Below, one piece after another: positions 31,737 through 38,505 of a stretch of 38,505 nucleotides of DNA. The notes below the pieces were generated by a model. That model saw nothing but the letters and a program-made list of their open reading frames with translations. It was not told where the DNA came from and searched no databases. Positions within the stretch are counted from its first letter, which is position 1. Each line of letters starts with the position of its first letter. The translations under genes and the position numbers were made by a program. This stretch comes from Janibacter massiliensis (lineage in GTDB: Bacteria > Actinomycetota > Actinomycetes > Actinomycetales > Dermatophilaceae), in the NCBI RefSeq assembly GCF_900289115.1, contig NZ_LT985196.1:1371579-1410083 (forward strand), in the 5' to 3' direction.

Positions 31737-32534
31737 ATGATCCGTTACCAGAACGTCAGCAAGACCTACGCCCGGTCCCAGCGACCGGCGTTGAACGACG
31801 TCGACCTCGAGATCGCCCGCGGCGAGTTCTGCTTCGTCGTCGGACAGTCCGGGTCCGGCAAGTCGACGCTGCTGCGGCTGGCGCTGCGCGAGGAGCAGGC
31901 GACGAAGGGCCGCATCCTCATCGGGGGTCACGACCTCGGTCGGCTGCCGAACCGCCGCGTCCCGCAGCTGCGCCGACAGATCGGCACCGTCTTCCAGGAC
32001 TTCCGCCTGCTGCCGAACAAGACCGTCTACCAGAACGTCGCGTTCGCCCTCCAGGTCATCGGCAAGTCCGGCCGTCAGGTTCGCGCCCTCGTCCCCGAGA
32101 CCCTGGAGCTCGTCGGCCTCGAGGGGAAGGAGCGGCGCCTGCCGCACGAGCTCTCCGGAGGCGAGCAGCAGCGCGTCGCGATCGCCCGGGCCGTCGTCAA
32201 CCGCCCGCCGGTCCTCCTGGCCGACGAGCCCACCGGAAACCTCGACCCGGTGACCTCGCTGGAGATCGTCACCCTCCTGGAGCGCATCCACCAGAACGGG
32301 ACGACGATCCTCATGGCCACCCACGACGACACGATCGTCGACGCGCTGCGCAAGCGGGTCGTCGAGCTCGACGCGGGCGAGATCATCCGCGACGAGGAGG
32401 AGGGCACGTACGTCCCTCGGGGGCGGACGATCAAGGACCGGCCCGCGGGCGCGACCGCGCTGGCCGACCCCGGCGAGACCGACTGGGACGACGCCGACTG
32501 GGACCCGGCGGACGACGAGGAGGGTGCGCGATGA
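31737..32534 (+). CDS. ftsE: Cell division ATP-binding protein FtsE
   Basis: 265 residues. Walker [11 protein letters not shown]-loop [19 protein letters not shown], signature [14 protein letters not shown], Walker [14 protein letters not shown] and H-loop ATHDDTIV are all intact. The DFRLL segment is characteristic of FtsE. A ~35-residue acidic C-terminal tail ([16 protein letters not shown]) is longer than in E. coli. FtsE with FtsX transmits a signal across the membrane at the septum to activate peptidoglycan hydrolases. The ATG has no convincing SD. The stop overlaps ftsX by ATGA. Confidence 0.96.
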   Translation: MIRYQNVSKTYARSQRPALNDVDLEIARGEFCFVVGQSGSGKSTLLRLALREEQATKGRILIGGHDLGRLPNRRVPQLRRQIGTVFQDFRLLPNKTVYQNVAFALQVIGKSGRQVRALVPETLELVGLEGKERRLPHELSGGEQQRVAIARAVVNRPPVLLADEPTGNLDPVTSLEIVTLLERIHQNGTTILMATHDDTIVDALRKRVVELDAGEIIRDEEEGTYVPRGRTIKDRPAGATALADPGETDWDDADWDPADDEEGAR

Positions 32535-33433
32535 ACGTCGGGCAGCTGTTCGCCGACGCGTGGGACGGCCTGCGTCGCAACATGTCGATGGCCGTCTCCG
32601 TCGTCCTGGTGACGATGATCTCCGTCGTCCTGCTGGGCATGGGCATGCTCGCTCAGCGGCAGGCCGACCTCATGCGTGGCTACTGGTACGACAAGGTCCA
32701 GGTGTCGATCTACCTGTGCACGGACACCTCGACCTCGCCGAACTGTGCCTCAGGAGGGGTCACCGAGGCCCAGAAGAAGACGATCGAGTCCCAGCTCGAC
32801 CAGCTCCGCCCCCTCGTCGAGGAGGTGTACTACGAGTCCGAGCAGGAGGCCTACGACCGCTTCCGCCAGCAGTTCCAGAAGTCGAGCTACAGCGAGGACA
32901 TCAAGGTCGGGGACATCCCGCAGTCCTACCGCGTGCGCCTCTCGGACCCCTCGAAGTACCAGACGATCACGTCCTCCTTCGAGAACGCGCCGGGCGTCTC
33001 GAGCGTCCAGGACCAGGACAAGATCTTCGGGCGGATCTTCAAGGTGCTCGACGGGATCACGTGGGCCGCGCTGCTCATGGCGGCGTTCACCCTCGTCTCG
33101 GCCGTCCTCCTCATGGCGACGACGATCCGGCAGGCCGCCTTCACCCGCCGCCGCGAGATCGGGATCATGCGACTCGTCGGCGCGTCGAGCTCAGCGATCC
33201 GTACGCCCTTCCTCATCGAGGTCGTCGCCGCGGGACTCGTGGGGACGGTCCTGGGCATCGGGATCCTCTGGGGCCTCGTCCGGTACTTCTTCGACGGTGT
33301 CCTCTCGCGCAGCTCGAACGCGCTCATCTCCGCCAGCGACGTCCTCATCATCTCGCCGTGGCTGATCCTCGGCGTGATCCTGCTCTCCGTCGTCACCGGG
33401 TCGGTCACCCTGTGGCGATCGCTGCGGGTCTGA
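32531..33433 (+). CDS. ftsX: Cell division protein FtsX
   Basis: 300 residues. One helix at ~20-45 ([20 protein letters not shown]), an extracytoplasmic domain of ~120 residues (~50-165), then three C-terminal helices ([60 protein letters not shown]). The cytoplasmic [12 protein letters not shown] loop is the FtsE-coupling signature. The extracellular domain contains two cysteines ([12 protein letters not shown]) that may form a disulfide. It forms the FtsEX complex; the peptidase gene directly downstream is the probable output. Confidence 0.96.
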   Translation: MNVGQLFADAWDGLRRNMSMAVSVVLVTMISVVLLGMGMLAQRQADLMRGYWYDKVQVSIYLCTDTSTSPNCASGGVTEAQKKTIESQLDQLRPLVEEVYYESEQEAYDRFRQQFQKSSYSEDIKVGDIPQSYRVRLSDPSKYQTITSSFENAPGVSSVQDQDKIFGRIFKVLDGITWAALLMAAFTLVSAVLLMATTIRQAAFTRRREIGIMRLVGASSSAIRTPFLIEVVAAGLVGTVLGIGILWGLVRYFFDGVLSRSSNALISASDVLIISPWLILGVILLSVVTGSVTLWRSLRV

Positions 33434-33524
33434 CCGGTTCCCGGACACACCTCCCCGACCTCCCCCCGGCCTCCCGGCCGCGCGCGTACCTTGATGATGA
33501 CCGTGTCCACGACCCGGAGCCGTC

Positions 33525-34904
33525 ATGCCTGCGATGCCCTCACCCGTACGCGCCCGCCTGCGCGGTGTCGTCTCGGCCTGCGCCGCGCTCGGTCTGCTCG
33601 CCGGCGGTTCGGTCGCCCTGGCCGACGACAAGGAGCCGGGCGTGCAGGAGCGCAAGGAGCGCGTCGACGAGAAGATCGACACGCTCGACTCCCAGCTCCA
33701 CGACACCTCGACCCAGCTGACGGCAACGTACTTCCGCCTGCGGAGCACCCGGAGCAAGATCCCCGGCGCGAAGGACGCGCTCGCCACCTCCGAACGGGCC
33801 CGGGACGCCGCCGCCCAGAAGCACGACGAGGCCCGCGAGGAGCTGGCCGTCGCTCGTGAGCGGCTCGACCGATCCCGCCGGGACCTGCGGCGGACCTCCC
33901 AGAAGGTCAAGGACGCCCGCGAAGATGTCGCCGGGTACGCGGCACAGATGTACGAGACGCAGGGCGTGGGCGTCGACCTCGACGTCGCTCTCGGTGCGCA
34001 GACGCCGCAGCAGGCCGTCGACCAGATGGCGATGGCGGACACGGTCGGTGACGTCCGCAGCGCAACGGTGGGGGAGCTGTCGACGACGAAGGCCGACCTC
34101 GTCGCGAAGGAGGACAACCTCTCCGCGCTCGAGGACGAGGTCGCCGACAAGGAGGCCCGGGCGAAGAAGACGCTCGACCGAGCGACGCGGACCCGCGACG
34201 AGGCGAAGGCCGCCAAGGACCGGCTCGTCAGCCTCGAAGGGCGTCAGACGAGGCTGGCAGCGGAGCTGCGCCGCCAGCAGCGGAGCGAGCGGCGACGGCT
34301 GGACGGGATGCAGCGGTGGTCCGACCACCTCCAGGGCATCCTCGAGGCGCGCGCCGAGCGGGCCCGGATCCGCCGGGAGAAGATCGCCGCGGCGCGTGAG
34401 CGCCGGGAGCGGGAGCAGGCGGCAGCGATCGCCCGGGCACGTCGCCGTGCGCCCTCGGCCGGGTCGGCCCCGGCTCCTGCCCCGGCGCCCCCTGCCGGTG
34501 GGAGCGGGTTCCTGTCATTGCCGATGAACGCCCCGGTGACGAGCGAGTTCGGCCCGCGGTACCACCCGATCCTTCACTACTGGCGGCTGCACGCCGGGCG
34601 CGACTTCGGGGGCGCGTGCGGGGCGCCGGTCCGTGCCGCGGCGAGCGGCACGGTCGTCGCCGCGAACGGCGTCGGCGCGTCCGGCGGGTACGGCAACCAG
34701 CTCGTCATCGACCACGGCGTCCAGGACGGCGTGAACCTCGTGACGACGTACAACCACCTGCAGTCCTTCGCCGTCCGGAGCGGTCGGGTCAGCCGGGGGC
34801 AGCTCATCGGCTACGAGGGCACGACGGGGGTCTCGACCGGCTGTCACCTACACTTCGAGACCCGCGAGAACGGCACCCCCGTCGATCCGCGCGACTGGTT
34901 CTGA
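33525..34904 (+). CDS. Exported coiled-coil M23 peptidase (EnvC-like organisation)
   Basis: 459 residues. Signal peptide (~1-33, ending GGSVALADD), a long coiled coil (~40-315, rich in K/E/R/A heptads such as VQERKERVDEKIDTLDSQL), a Pro/Ala linker and a C-terminal LytM/M23 domain. The zinc ligands are present: HAGRD (His356, Asp360) and HLHFE (His441, His443), with HPILHYWR and YNHLQ. A catalytically complete M23 enzyme would cut peptidoglycan cross-bridges. Coiled-coil hydrolases next to ftsEX (EnvC in E. coli, PcsB in streptococci, RipC in mycobacteria) are recruited by FtsX, so this is the likely effector. Own -10 candidate TACCTT at 33487-33492; SD GGAG. Confidence 0.9.
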   Translation: MPAMPSPVRARLRGVVSACAALGLLAGGSVALADDKEPGVQERKERVDEKIDTLDSQLHDTSTQLTATYFRLRSTRSKIPGAKDALATSERARDAAAQKHDEAREELAVARERLDRSRRDLRRTSQKVKDAREDVAGYAAQMYETQGVGVDLDVALGAQTPQQAVDQMAMADTVGDVRSATVGELSTTKADLVAKEDNLSALEDEVADKEARAKKTLDRATRTRDEAKAAKDRLVSLEGRQTRLAAELRRQQRSERRRLDGMQRWSDHLQGILEARAERARIRREKIAAARERREREQAAAIARARRRAPSAGSAPAPAPAPPAGGSGFLSLPMNAPVTSEFGPRYHPILHYWRLHAGRDFGGACGAPVRAAASGTVVAANGVGASGGYGNQLVIDHGVQDGVNLVTTYNHLQSFAVRSGRVSRGQLIGYEGTTGVSTGCHLHFETRENGTPVDPRDWF

Positions 34905-34948
34905 CCCGGGCGCACCTCCCGCGCCCGTGAGCGAGGAGGAGGTGGACG

Positions 34949-35443
34949 ATGGCGAAGTCCGGCAAGGTTGCGGGGAAGAAGGCGGCGGACGGGACGCAGA
35001 CGGTCGCGAGCAACCGCAAGGCGCGCCACGACTACCTCATCGAGGACACGTGGGAGGCCGGTCTCGCTCTCATGGGCACGGAGGTCAAGGCGCTGCGGAT
35101 GGGGCGGGCCTCGCTCGTCGACGGGTACGCCGCCTTCCAGGGTCACGAGCTGTGGCTCGAGGGCGTCCACATCCCCGAGTACGTCCAGGGCACGTGGACC
35201 AACCACACCCCGCGACGCCGACGGAAGCTCCTCCTGCACCGGCACGAGCTGGACAAGATCCACTCGAAGATCAACGAGAGCGGCAAGACGGTCGTCCCGT
35301 TGCGTCTCTACTTCAAGGACGGGCGGGCCAAGGTCGAGATCGCGCTGGCGACCGGCAAGAAGCACCACGACAAGCGCCAGGCGTTGCGGGAGAAGCAGGA
35401 CCGGCGGGAGGCCGAGCGGGAGATGGGCGTCAAGCGCCGCTGA
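34949..35443 (+). CDS. smpB: SsrA-binding protein SmpB
   Basis: 164 residues. Core [20 protein letters not shown], then [38 protein letters not shown] and the basic tail [23 protein letters not shown] that enters the decoding centre. SmpB carries tmRNA to stalled ribosomes. The ATG follows GAGGAGGTGG. The tmRNA gene lies 432 bp downstream, so both partners are linked, with csbD on the other strand between them. Confidence 0.97.
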   Translation: MAKSGKVAGKKAADGTQTVASNRKARHDYLIEDTWEAGLALMGTEVKALRMGRASLVDGYAAFQGHELWLEGVHIPEYVQGTWTNHTPRRRRKLLLHRHELDKIHSKINESGKTVVPLRLYFKDGRAKVEIALATGKKHHDKRQALREKQDRREAEREMGVKRR

Positions 35444-35468
35444 ACCCGTTGCCCTCGGGCCGGACGCG

Positions 35469-35503
35469 CGAGGGCCCGGCAGCACGCGGCTGCCGGGCCC
35501 TCG
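35469..35503. terminator. Strong bidirectional hairpin terminator between smpB and csbD
   Basis: Perfect 15-bp stem (CGAGGGCCCGGCAGC against its complement) with a 5-nt loop, 25 bp after the smpB stop and 15 bp after the convergent csbD stop. Confidence 0.85.
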
Positions 35504-35518
35504 AGGTCGATCGAAGGG

Positions 35519-35689
35519 TCAGCTGAGGGCGTCCTTGATCTTCTCGCCGGCCTGCTTGAGGTCGCCCTTCGACTCCTGGAGCTGGCCCTCGGCCTGCTGC
35601 TGGTCGTCGCCGCGCATCTCACCGACGGACTCCTTGGCCGAGCCGACGGCCTGGTCCTTGAGGTTCTCGAGCTTGTCGTCCATACCCAT
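35519..35689 (-). CDS. CsbD-family stress response protein
   Basis: 56 residues, highly charged and helical: MGMDDKLENLKDQAVGSAKE, GEMRGDDQQQAEGQLQESKG, DLKQAGEKIKDALS. This is the compact actinobacterial CsbD type, abundant under general stress; the molecular role is not known. ATG 35689 was chosen because AGGAG lies seven bases upstream; a second ATG two codons later is possible. Confidence 0.88.
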   Translation of the reverse strand: MGMDDKLENLKDQAVGSAKESVGEMRGDDQQQAEGQLQESKGDLKQAGEKIKDALS

Positions 35690-35724
35690 GGGGCTCTCCT
35701 TGCGTCGCGGACTGGTCCATCGAT

Positions 35725-35749
35725 ACAACCCCACCTGATGGAGGGTTGT
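35725..35749. repeat. Inverted repeat upstream of csbD
   Basis: ACAACCC - 11 nt - GGGTTGT, a perfect 7-bp inverted repeat, about 36 bp upstream of the csbD start. It overlaps the likely csbD promoter region (minus-strand TTGTATCGAT), so an operator role is possible. Confidence 0.45.
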
Positions 35750-35779
35750 CCACCCTTCGGCCCCGTCGACGGAATGACG

Positions 35780-35809
35780 TTGTCGGACCGGGGTGTTGTC
35801 ATGGATACT
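35780..35809 (+). promoter_or_regulatory. Promoter of the tmRNA gene
   Basis: TTGTCG, 18 bp, GATACT. Transcription would start near 35816, giving a ~60-nt 5' leader that RNase P removes to produce the mature end at 35876. Confidence 0.55.
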
Positions 35810-35875
35810 GAACAACTCGGAGGCCGCGGCGTCCGAGCACGGTTGAGAACTCCACAGCGTGATGGGTGCCCCCAC

Positions 35876-36242
35876 GGGGGTGATCGGTTTCGACATTGGC
35901 CGGTCCAGCAGGGGAAGCGGGTCGAGGATGCAGAGTCATCTCGCGAACGCTCTCTGCACACCAATAGGTGCCGATTCCAAGCGCACCGACTTCGCCCTCG
36001 CCGCCTGAGCGAGCCTCGAAGTCCGTCAGCCTGAGCTAGTTCCCGTCTCAGAGCCTGGCGTCAGCTAGGGAACTTGCTGCGCGGTCGTGCCACGAGGCCG
36101 CGCGGGACTCCTTCGTGGCTGGGCCTGTCAGGGAACGTGTGCGTGCGAGCCCTGGGGCCGAGAAAATCCACAGCGCACTGCACCCGGAGAAGTCCTGCTC
36201 GTCCGTCAGTGGACGCGGGTTCGATTCCCGCCACCTCCACCA
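35876..36242 (+). ncRNA. ssrA: Transfer-messenger RNA (tmRNA)
   Basis: 367 nt. The 5' end GGGGGTGATCGGTTTCGACA and the 3' end with T-arm GGTTCGATTCCCGCC and CACCTCC-ACCA form the tRNA-like part; GGGGGTG pairs with CACCTCC as a 7-bp acceptor stem (one G-U), and CCA is encoded. The tag reading frame is 35970-36008 and gives ADSKRTDFALAA then TGA, a typical actinobacterial degradation tag with the ALAA end recognised by ClpXP. The pseudoknot region lies between the tag and the 3' half. Short open frames on both strands here are artefacts. Confidence 0.96.
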
Positions 36243-36268
36243 CCGTCAGCACCCATCACGCTGTGGCC

Positions 36269-36285
36269 CGTACCGCTGGTACGAT
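36269..36285 (+). promoter_or_regulatory. Palindrome overlapping the helicase -10 box
   Basis: CGTACC - GCT - GGTACG is a perfect 15-bp palindrome (36269-36283). TACGAT at 36280-36285 is a good -10 box sharing its right arm. The start near 36292 would leave a leader of about 185 nt before the helicase ATG. The rest of 36243-36478 holds no gene. Confidence 0.45.
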
Positions 36286-36478
36286 TGTCCCTTCATCCGG
36301 AGCGCGCTGGCCGCGCCGCGGCGATCCCGCCGCCCTGACCCCCGACCCCTCCGGATCTGCCGGTCGACGCCCCGTCCCTTCCGGCCCGCAGCGCCCCCGA
36401 GCGCGTGAGACCCGTCGCACCACCCTTCGCCAGGTGATCCGCAGACGCGTCTGCCAGATCAGCGAAGGAAGCATCGCC

Positions 36479-38351
36479 ATGCCCGCAGAGAAGAAGACCG
36501 GCAAGAAGGCCCGCTGGAGTGCCTCGAAGAAGGCCGCCGCGAAGAAGAAGCCCCGTCCGGCGCGCCGTACGGGCCGCGACGAGTACCGCCCCGCGCGCGA
36601 CGAGCGCCCGGAACGTCAGGACCGACGTGGCCGGGACGAGCGACCCTCCCGCGACGGCCGCCCGAGCCACGGTTCCCGCGGTGACCGTGACCGTGACCGT
36701 GACCGGCGCCCGGCCAAGGTCGACCGCGACGGCCGGCCCGCACGTGAGCCGCGCCGGTGGGAGCGGGACGATCGCGACGAGCGACGCGGCCCGCGCCGGG
36801 AGGACCGGGACGGCGCCCGCCGACCGGCGTGGGAGGACCGACGAGGCGACCGCGACGAGCGGGCCCCGCGTCGGCCGCACCGCGACCACCCCGGCCACCG
36901 CCGGTTCGACGGCTCCCGCGCCGGGGGCCCGGGCCGGTTCGAGCAGCGGGACCGGTTCGACCGACGCGACCGTCCCGAGCGCACCGACCGCGTCGAGCAA
37001 GGGATCGACCCGGAGGCCGAGCGTCTCGAGGCCGACACCTGGACCAAGGCGACCCGAGCCGGGACGACCGGCCCCGTCGACGTCGCCGCCGACAACGGCT
37101 TCGCCGCGCTCGGCCTGCCCGAGCGGATCGTCGAACGACTCGCCCGCGACGGCATCACCACCCCGTTCCCGATCCAGGAGGCGGCCATCCCGGACGCGCT
37201 CGCCGGGCGGGACGTCCTCGGTCGAGGGCAGACCGGCTCGGGCAAGACGCTCGCGTTCGGCCTGCCGCTCCTCGCGCGCCTCGCGGACGGGGACCGGGCC
37301 CGCGCGAAGCGCCCCCACGCGGTCGTCCTCGTCCCCACCCGCGAGCTCGCGATGCAGGTGAGCGACGCCCTCGAGCCGCTCGTCCACGTCCTCGGGCTGC
37401 GGCACCGGCTCGTCGCCGGTGGTCTGTCGTACACGAACCAGATCAGCTCGCTCGAGCGGGGCGTCGACGTGCTCGTCGCGACCCCGGGACGTCTCGCCGA
37501 CCTCATGGAGCGCGGCGCCGCCGACCTCTCGGCGGTGCGCGTGGCGGTCCTCGACGAGGCCGACCACATGGCCGACATGGGGTTCCTCCCCGAGGTCACG
37601 GCGATCCTCGACGCGATGCCGGAGGACGCCCAGCGGCTGCTGTTCTCGGCCACCCTCGACCGCGGCGTCGACGGGCTCGTCGAGCGCTACCTCACCGACC
37701 CGGTGACGCACTCGACGAACGACGCGACGGCGAGCGTCTCGACGATGGACCACCACGTCCTGCTCATCGACCCCCAGCACAAGAAGCAGATCACCGCCCT
37801 CGTCGCCAACCGCGAGGGCCGCACGGTCGTCTTCGCGCGGACGAAGCTGGGCGCGGACCGGATCGCCCGCCAGCTGCGGGAGTCGGGGGTCGTCGCCGCG
37901 GCGCTCCACGGCGGGCTCGCCCAGGGCGCGCGCAACAAGGTGCTCGGGGCGTTCCGCGAGGGCCGCGTCCCGGTCCTCGTCGCGACGGACGTCGCGGCGC
38001 GTGGCATCCACGTCGACGAGGTCTCCCTCGTCCTCCAGCAGGACCCGCCGGCCGACCACAAGGACTACCTCCACCGCGCCGGCCGGACGGCCCGCGCCGG
38101 CGAGCGGGGAGCCGTCGTCACCCTTGCGCTGCCCCACCAGCGCAAGGGCGTCGAGCGCATGCTCGAGGCCGCCGGTGTCGACGCGGCCCCCGTCCGGACG
38201 GCCCCGGGGTCGGAGCTGCTCGAGTCGATCGGAGCGCGTGAGCCGAGCGGCGAGGCGCTCTCCGAGACCGACTTCGCCGAGCTGCTCCGCCCCGCGGATG
38301 CGGGGCGCGGTCGCGGCGGTCGCGGCGGAGAGCGTGGCCGCGCCCCGCATC
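36479..38351 (+). CDS. DEAD-box RNA helicase (3' end missing)
   Basis: About 624 codons present. The N-terminal ~180 residues are extremely basic and rich in R/D/G repeats (RDERPERQDRRGRDERPSRD), a likely RNA-binding disordered region. The helicase core follows: Q motif FAALGLPERIVERLARDGITTPFPIQ, motif I GQTGSGKT, Ia PTREL, Ib TPGR, II DEAD (VLDEADHMADMGF), III SAT (LFSATL), IV VVFARTK, V TDVAARGIHV and VI HRAGRTARAG, all intact. Such RhlE/CsdA-like proteins unwind mRNA and rRNA structure, often in the cold. SD GAAGGAAG. The gene runs into adapter sequence at 38352, so the true C-terminus is unknown. Confidence 0.9.
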
Positions 38352-38505
38352 CTGTCCCTTATACCCATCTCCGAGCCCCCGAGACGGACTCCCATCTCGT
38401 ATTCCGGCTTCTGCTTGAAAAAAAAAAAAACACAAAAACCTGCCCGCACATACGACTCATGGACAGTATTCTCAACACAGATCACAACATCACAATGTAG
38501 CCAGA
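38352..38505. other. Sequencing adapter and junk at the contig end (not genomic)
   Basis: 38352-38417 follows the Illumina Nextera read-through adapter with about five substitutions: the mosaic-end part CTGTCCCTTATACCCATCT, CCGAGCCCCCGAGAC, an 8-base index GGACTCCC (one base from the Nextera index GGACTCCT) and ATCTCGTATTCCGG...CTGCTTG. A run of A follows (to 38430), as when sequencing runs off the end of a fragment. 38431-38505 is AT-rich sequence unlike the rest. Translated, this gives the artefact peptide PYTHLRAPETD...FRLLLEKKK. Confidence 0.95.

Noticed and set aside
36061-36252. Minus-strand open frame over the tmRNA 3' half containing VEVAGIEPAS
   Set aside because: This peptide is the well-known mistranslation of a tRNA-like T-arm and acceptor stem; the locus is the tmRNA gene.
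36684-36704. Short tandem repeat (GTGACC units) in the helicase N-terminal region as a repeat element
   Set aside because: It is the in-frame codon repeat of the arginine/aspartate-rich tail, not an independent element; no CRISPR-like array exists in the window.
38118-38435. Minus-strand frame starting MCFFFFQAEAGIRDG
   Set aside because: Its N-terminus is translated from the adapter and A-tract; it is an artefact.

Overview
The window is very GC-rich (around 70 % in most genes, with G/C at third codon positions). It carries WhiB1, PdtaS, an actinobacterial-type tmRNA tag and many leaderless genes placed just after a TAGGNT-like -10 box. This points to an actinomycete of the order Micrococcales, probably near Intrasporangiaceae/Janibacter; that placement is inference. 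The last ~154 bases are not genomic: they are a degraded Illumina Nextera adapter, an A-tract and junk, so the contig ends inside the final gene.

Layout. 1-2474: end of an ABC ATPase and its FtsX/MacB-like permease. 2503-4698 (minus): glycogen debranching enzyme GlgX. 4725-7998: tightly overlapping plus-strand run (YbjN protein, enoyl-CoA hydratase, methyltransferase, hexapeptide acyltransferase, stand-alone YqfO/CutA-like domain). 8016-8798 (minus): second methyltransferase. 8959-10716: etfB-etfA with a strong terminator. 10873-11727: exported M15-like peptidase domain protein. 11748-13497: convergent pdtaS and whiB1, the same neighbours as in mycobacteria. 13774-14711: small membrane protein and a YefM/YoeB toxin-antitoxin pair with a palindromic operator.

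15470-24902 is an island of lower and mixed GC that lies between a truncated FtsK/EccC-like ATPase and the last 31 codons of a tadC-like gene. It holds a TIR-like protein plus zinc-ribbon protein operon (a candidate defence pair), a nest of insertion sequences (IS30 inside an IS3-family element, which itself cuts a second IS3-type element), a secreted HNH nuclease gene cut by the IS, a three-gene module that includes a previously uncalled 57-codon gene, a frameshifted gene, and a large serine recombinase with an in-frame stop exactly at its catalytic YxRxS motif. The island looks like an integrated element that has been immobilised and eroded.

24903-26568 is the tail of a Tad/Flp pilus operon (tadC remnant, Flp-like pilin, three TadE/F/G-like pseudopilin genes) without any ATPase or platform gene in the window. 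26748-29285: AI-2E-family transporter and release factor 2. 29412-31615: a polymorphic-toxin locus with a WXG100-like/EssD-type nuclease, a YezG-like immunity protein, a truncated copy of the WXG head and an internally duplicated protein, the last framed by a 46-bp imperfect direct repeat. 31737-36242: ftsE-ftsX, a coiled-coil M23 peptidase that is probably the FtsEX-controlled hydrolase, smpB, csbD and the tmRNA gene, so both parts of trans-translation sit together. 36479-38351: a DEAD-box RNA helicase, truncated by the adapter.
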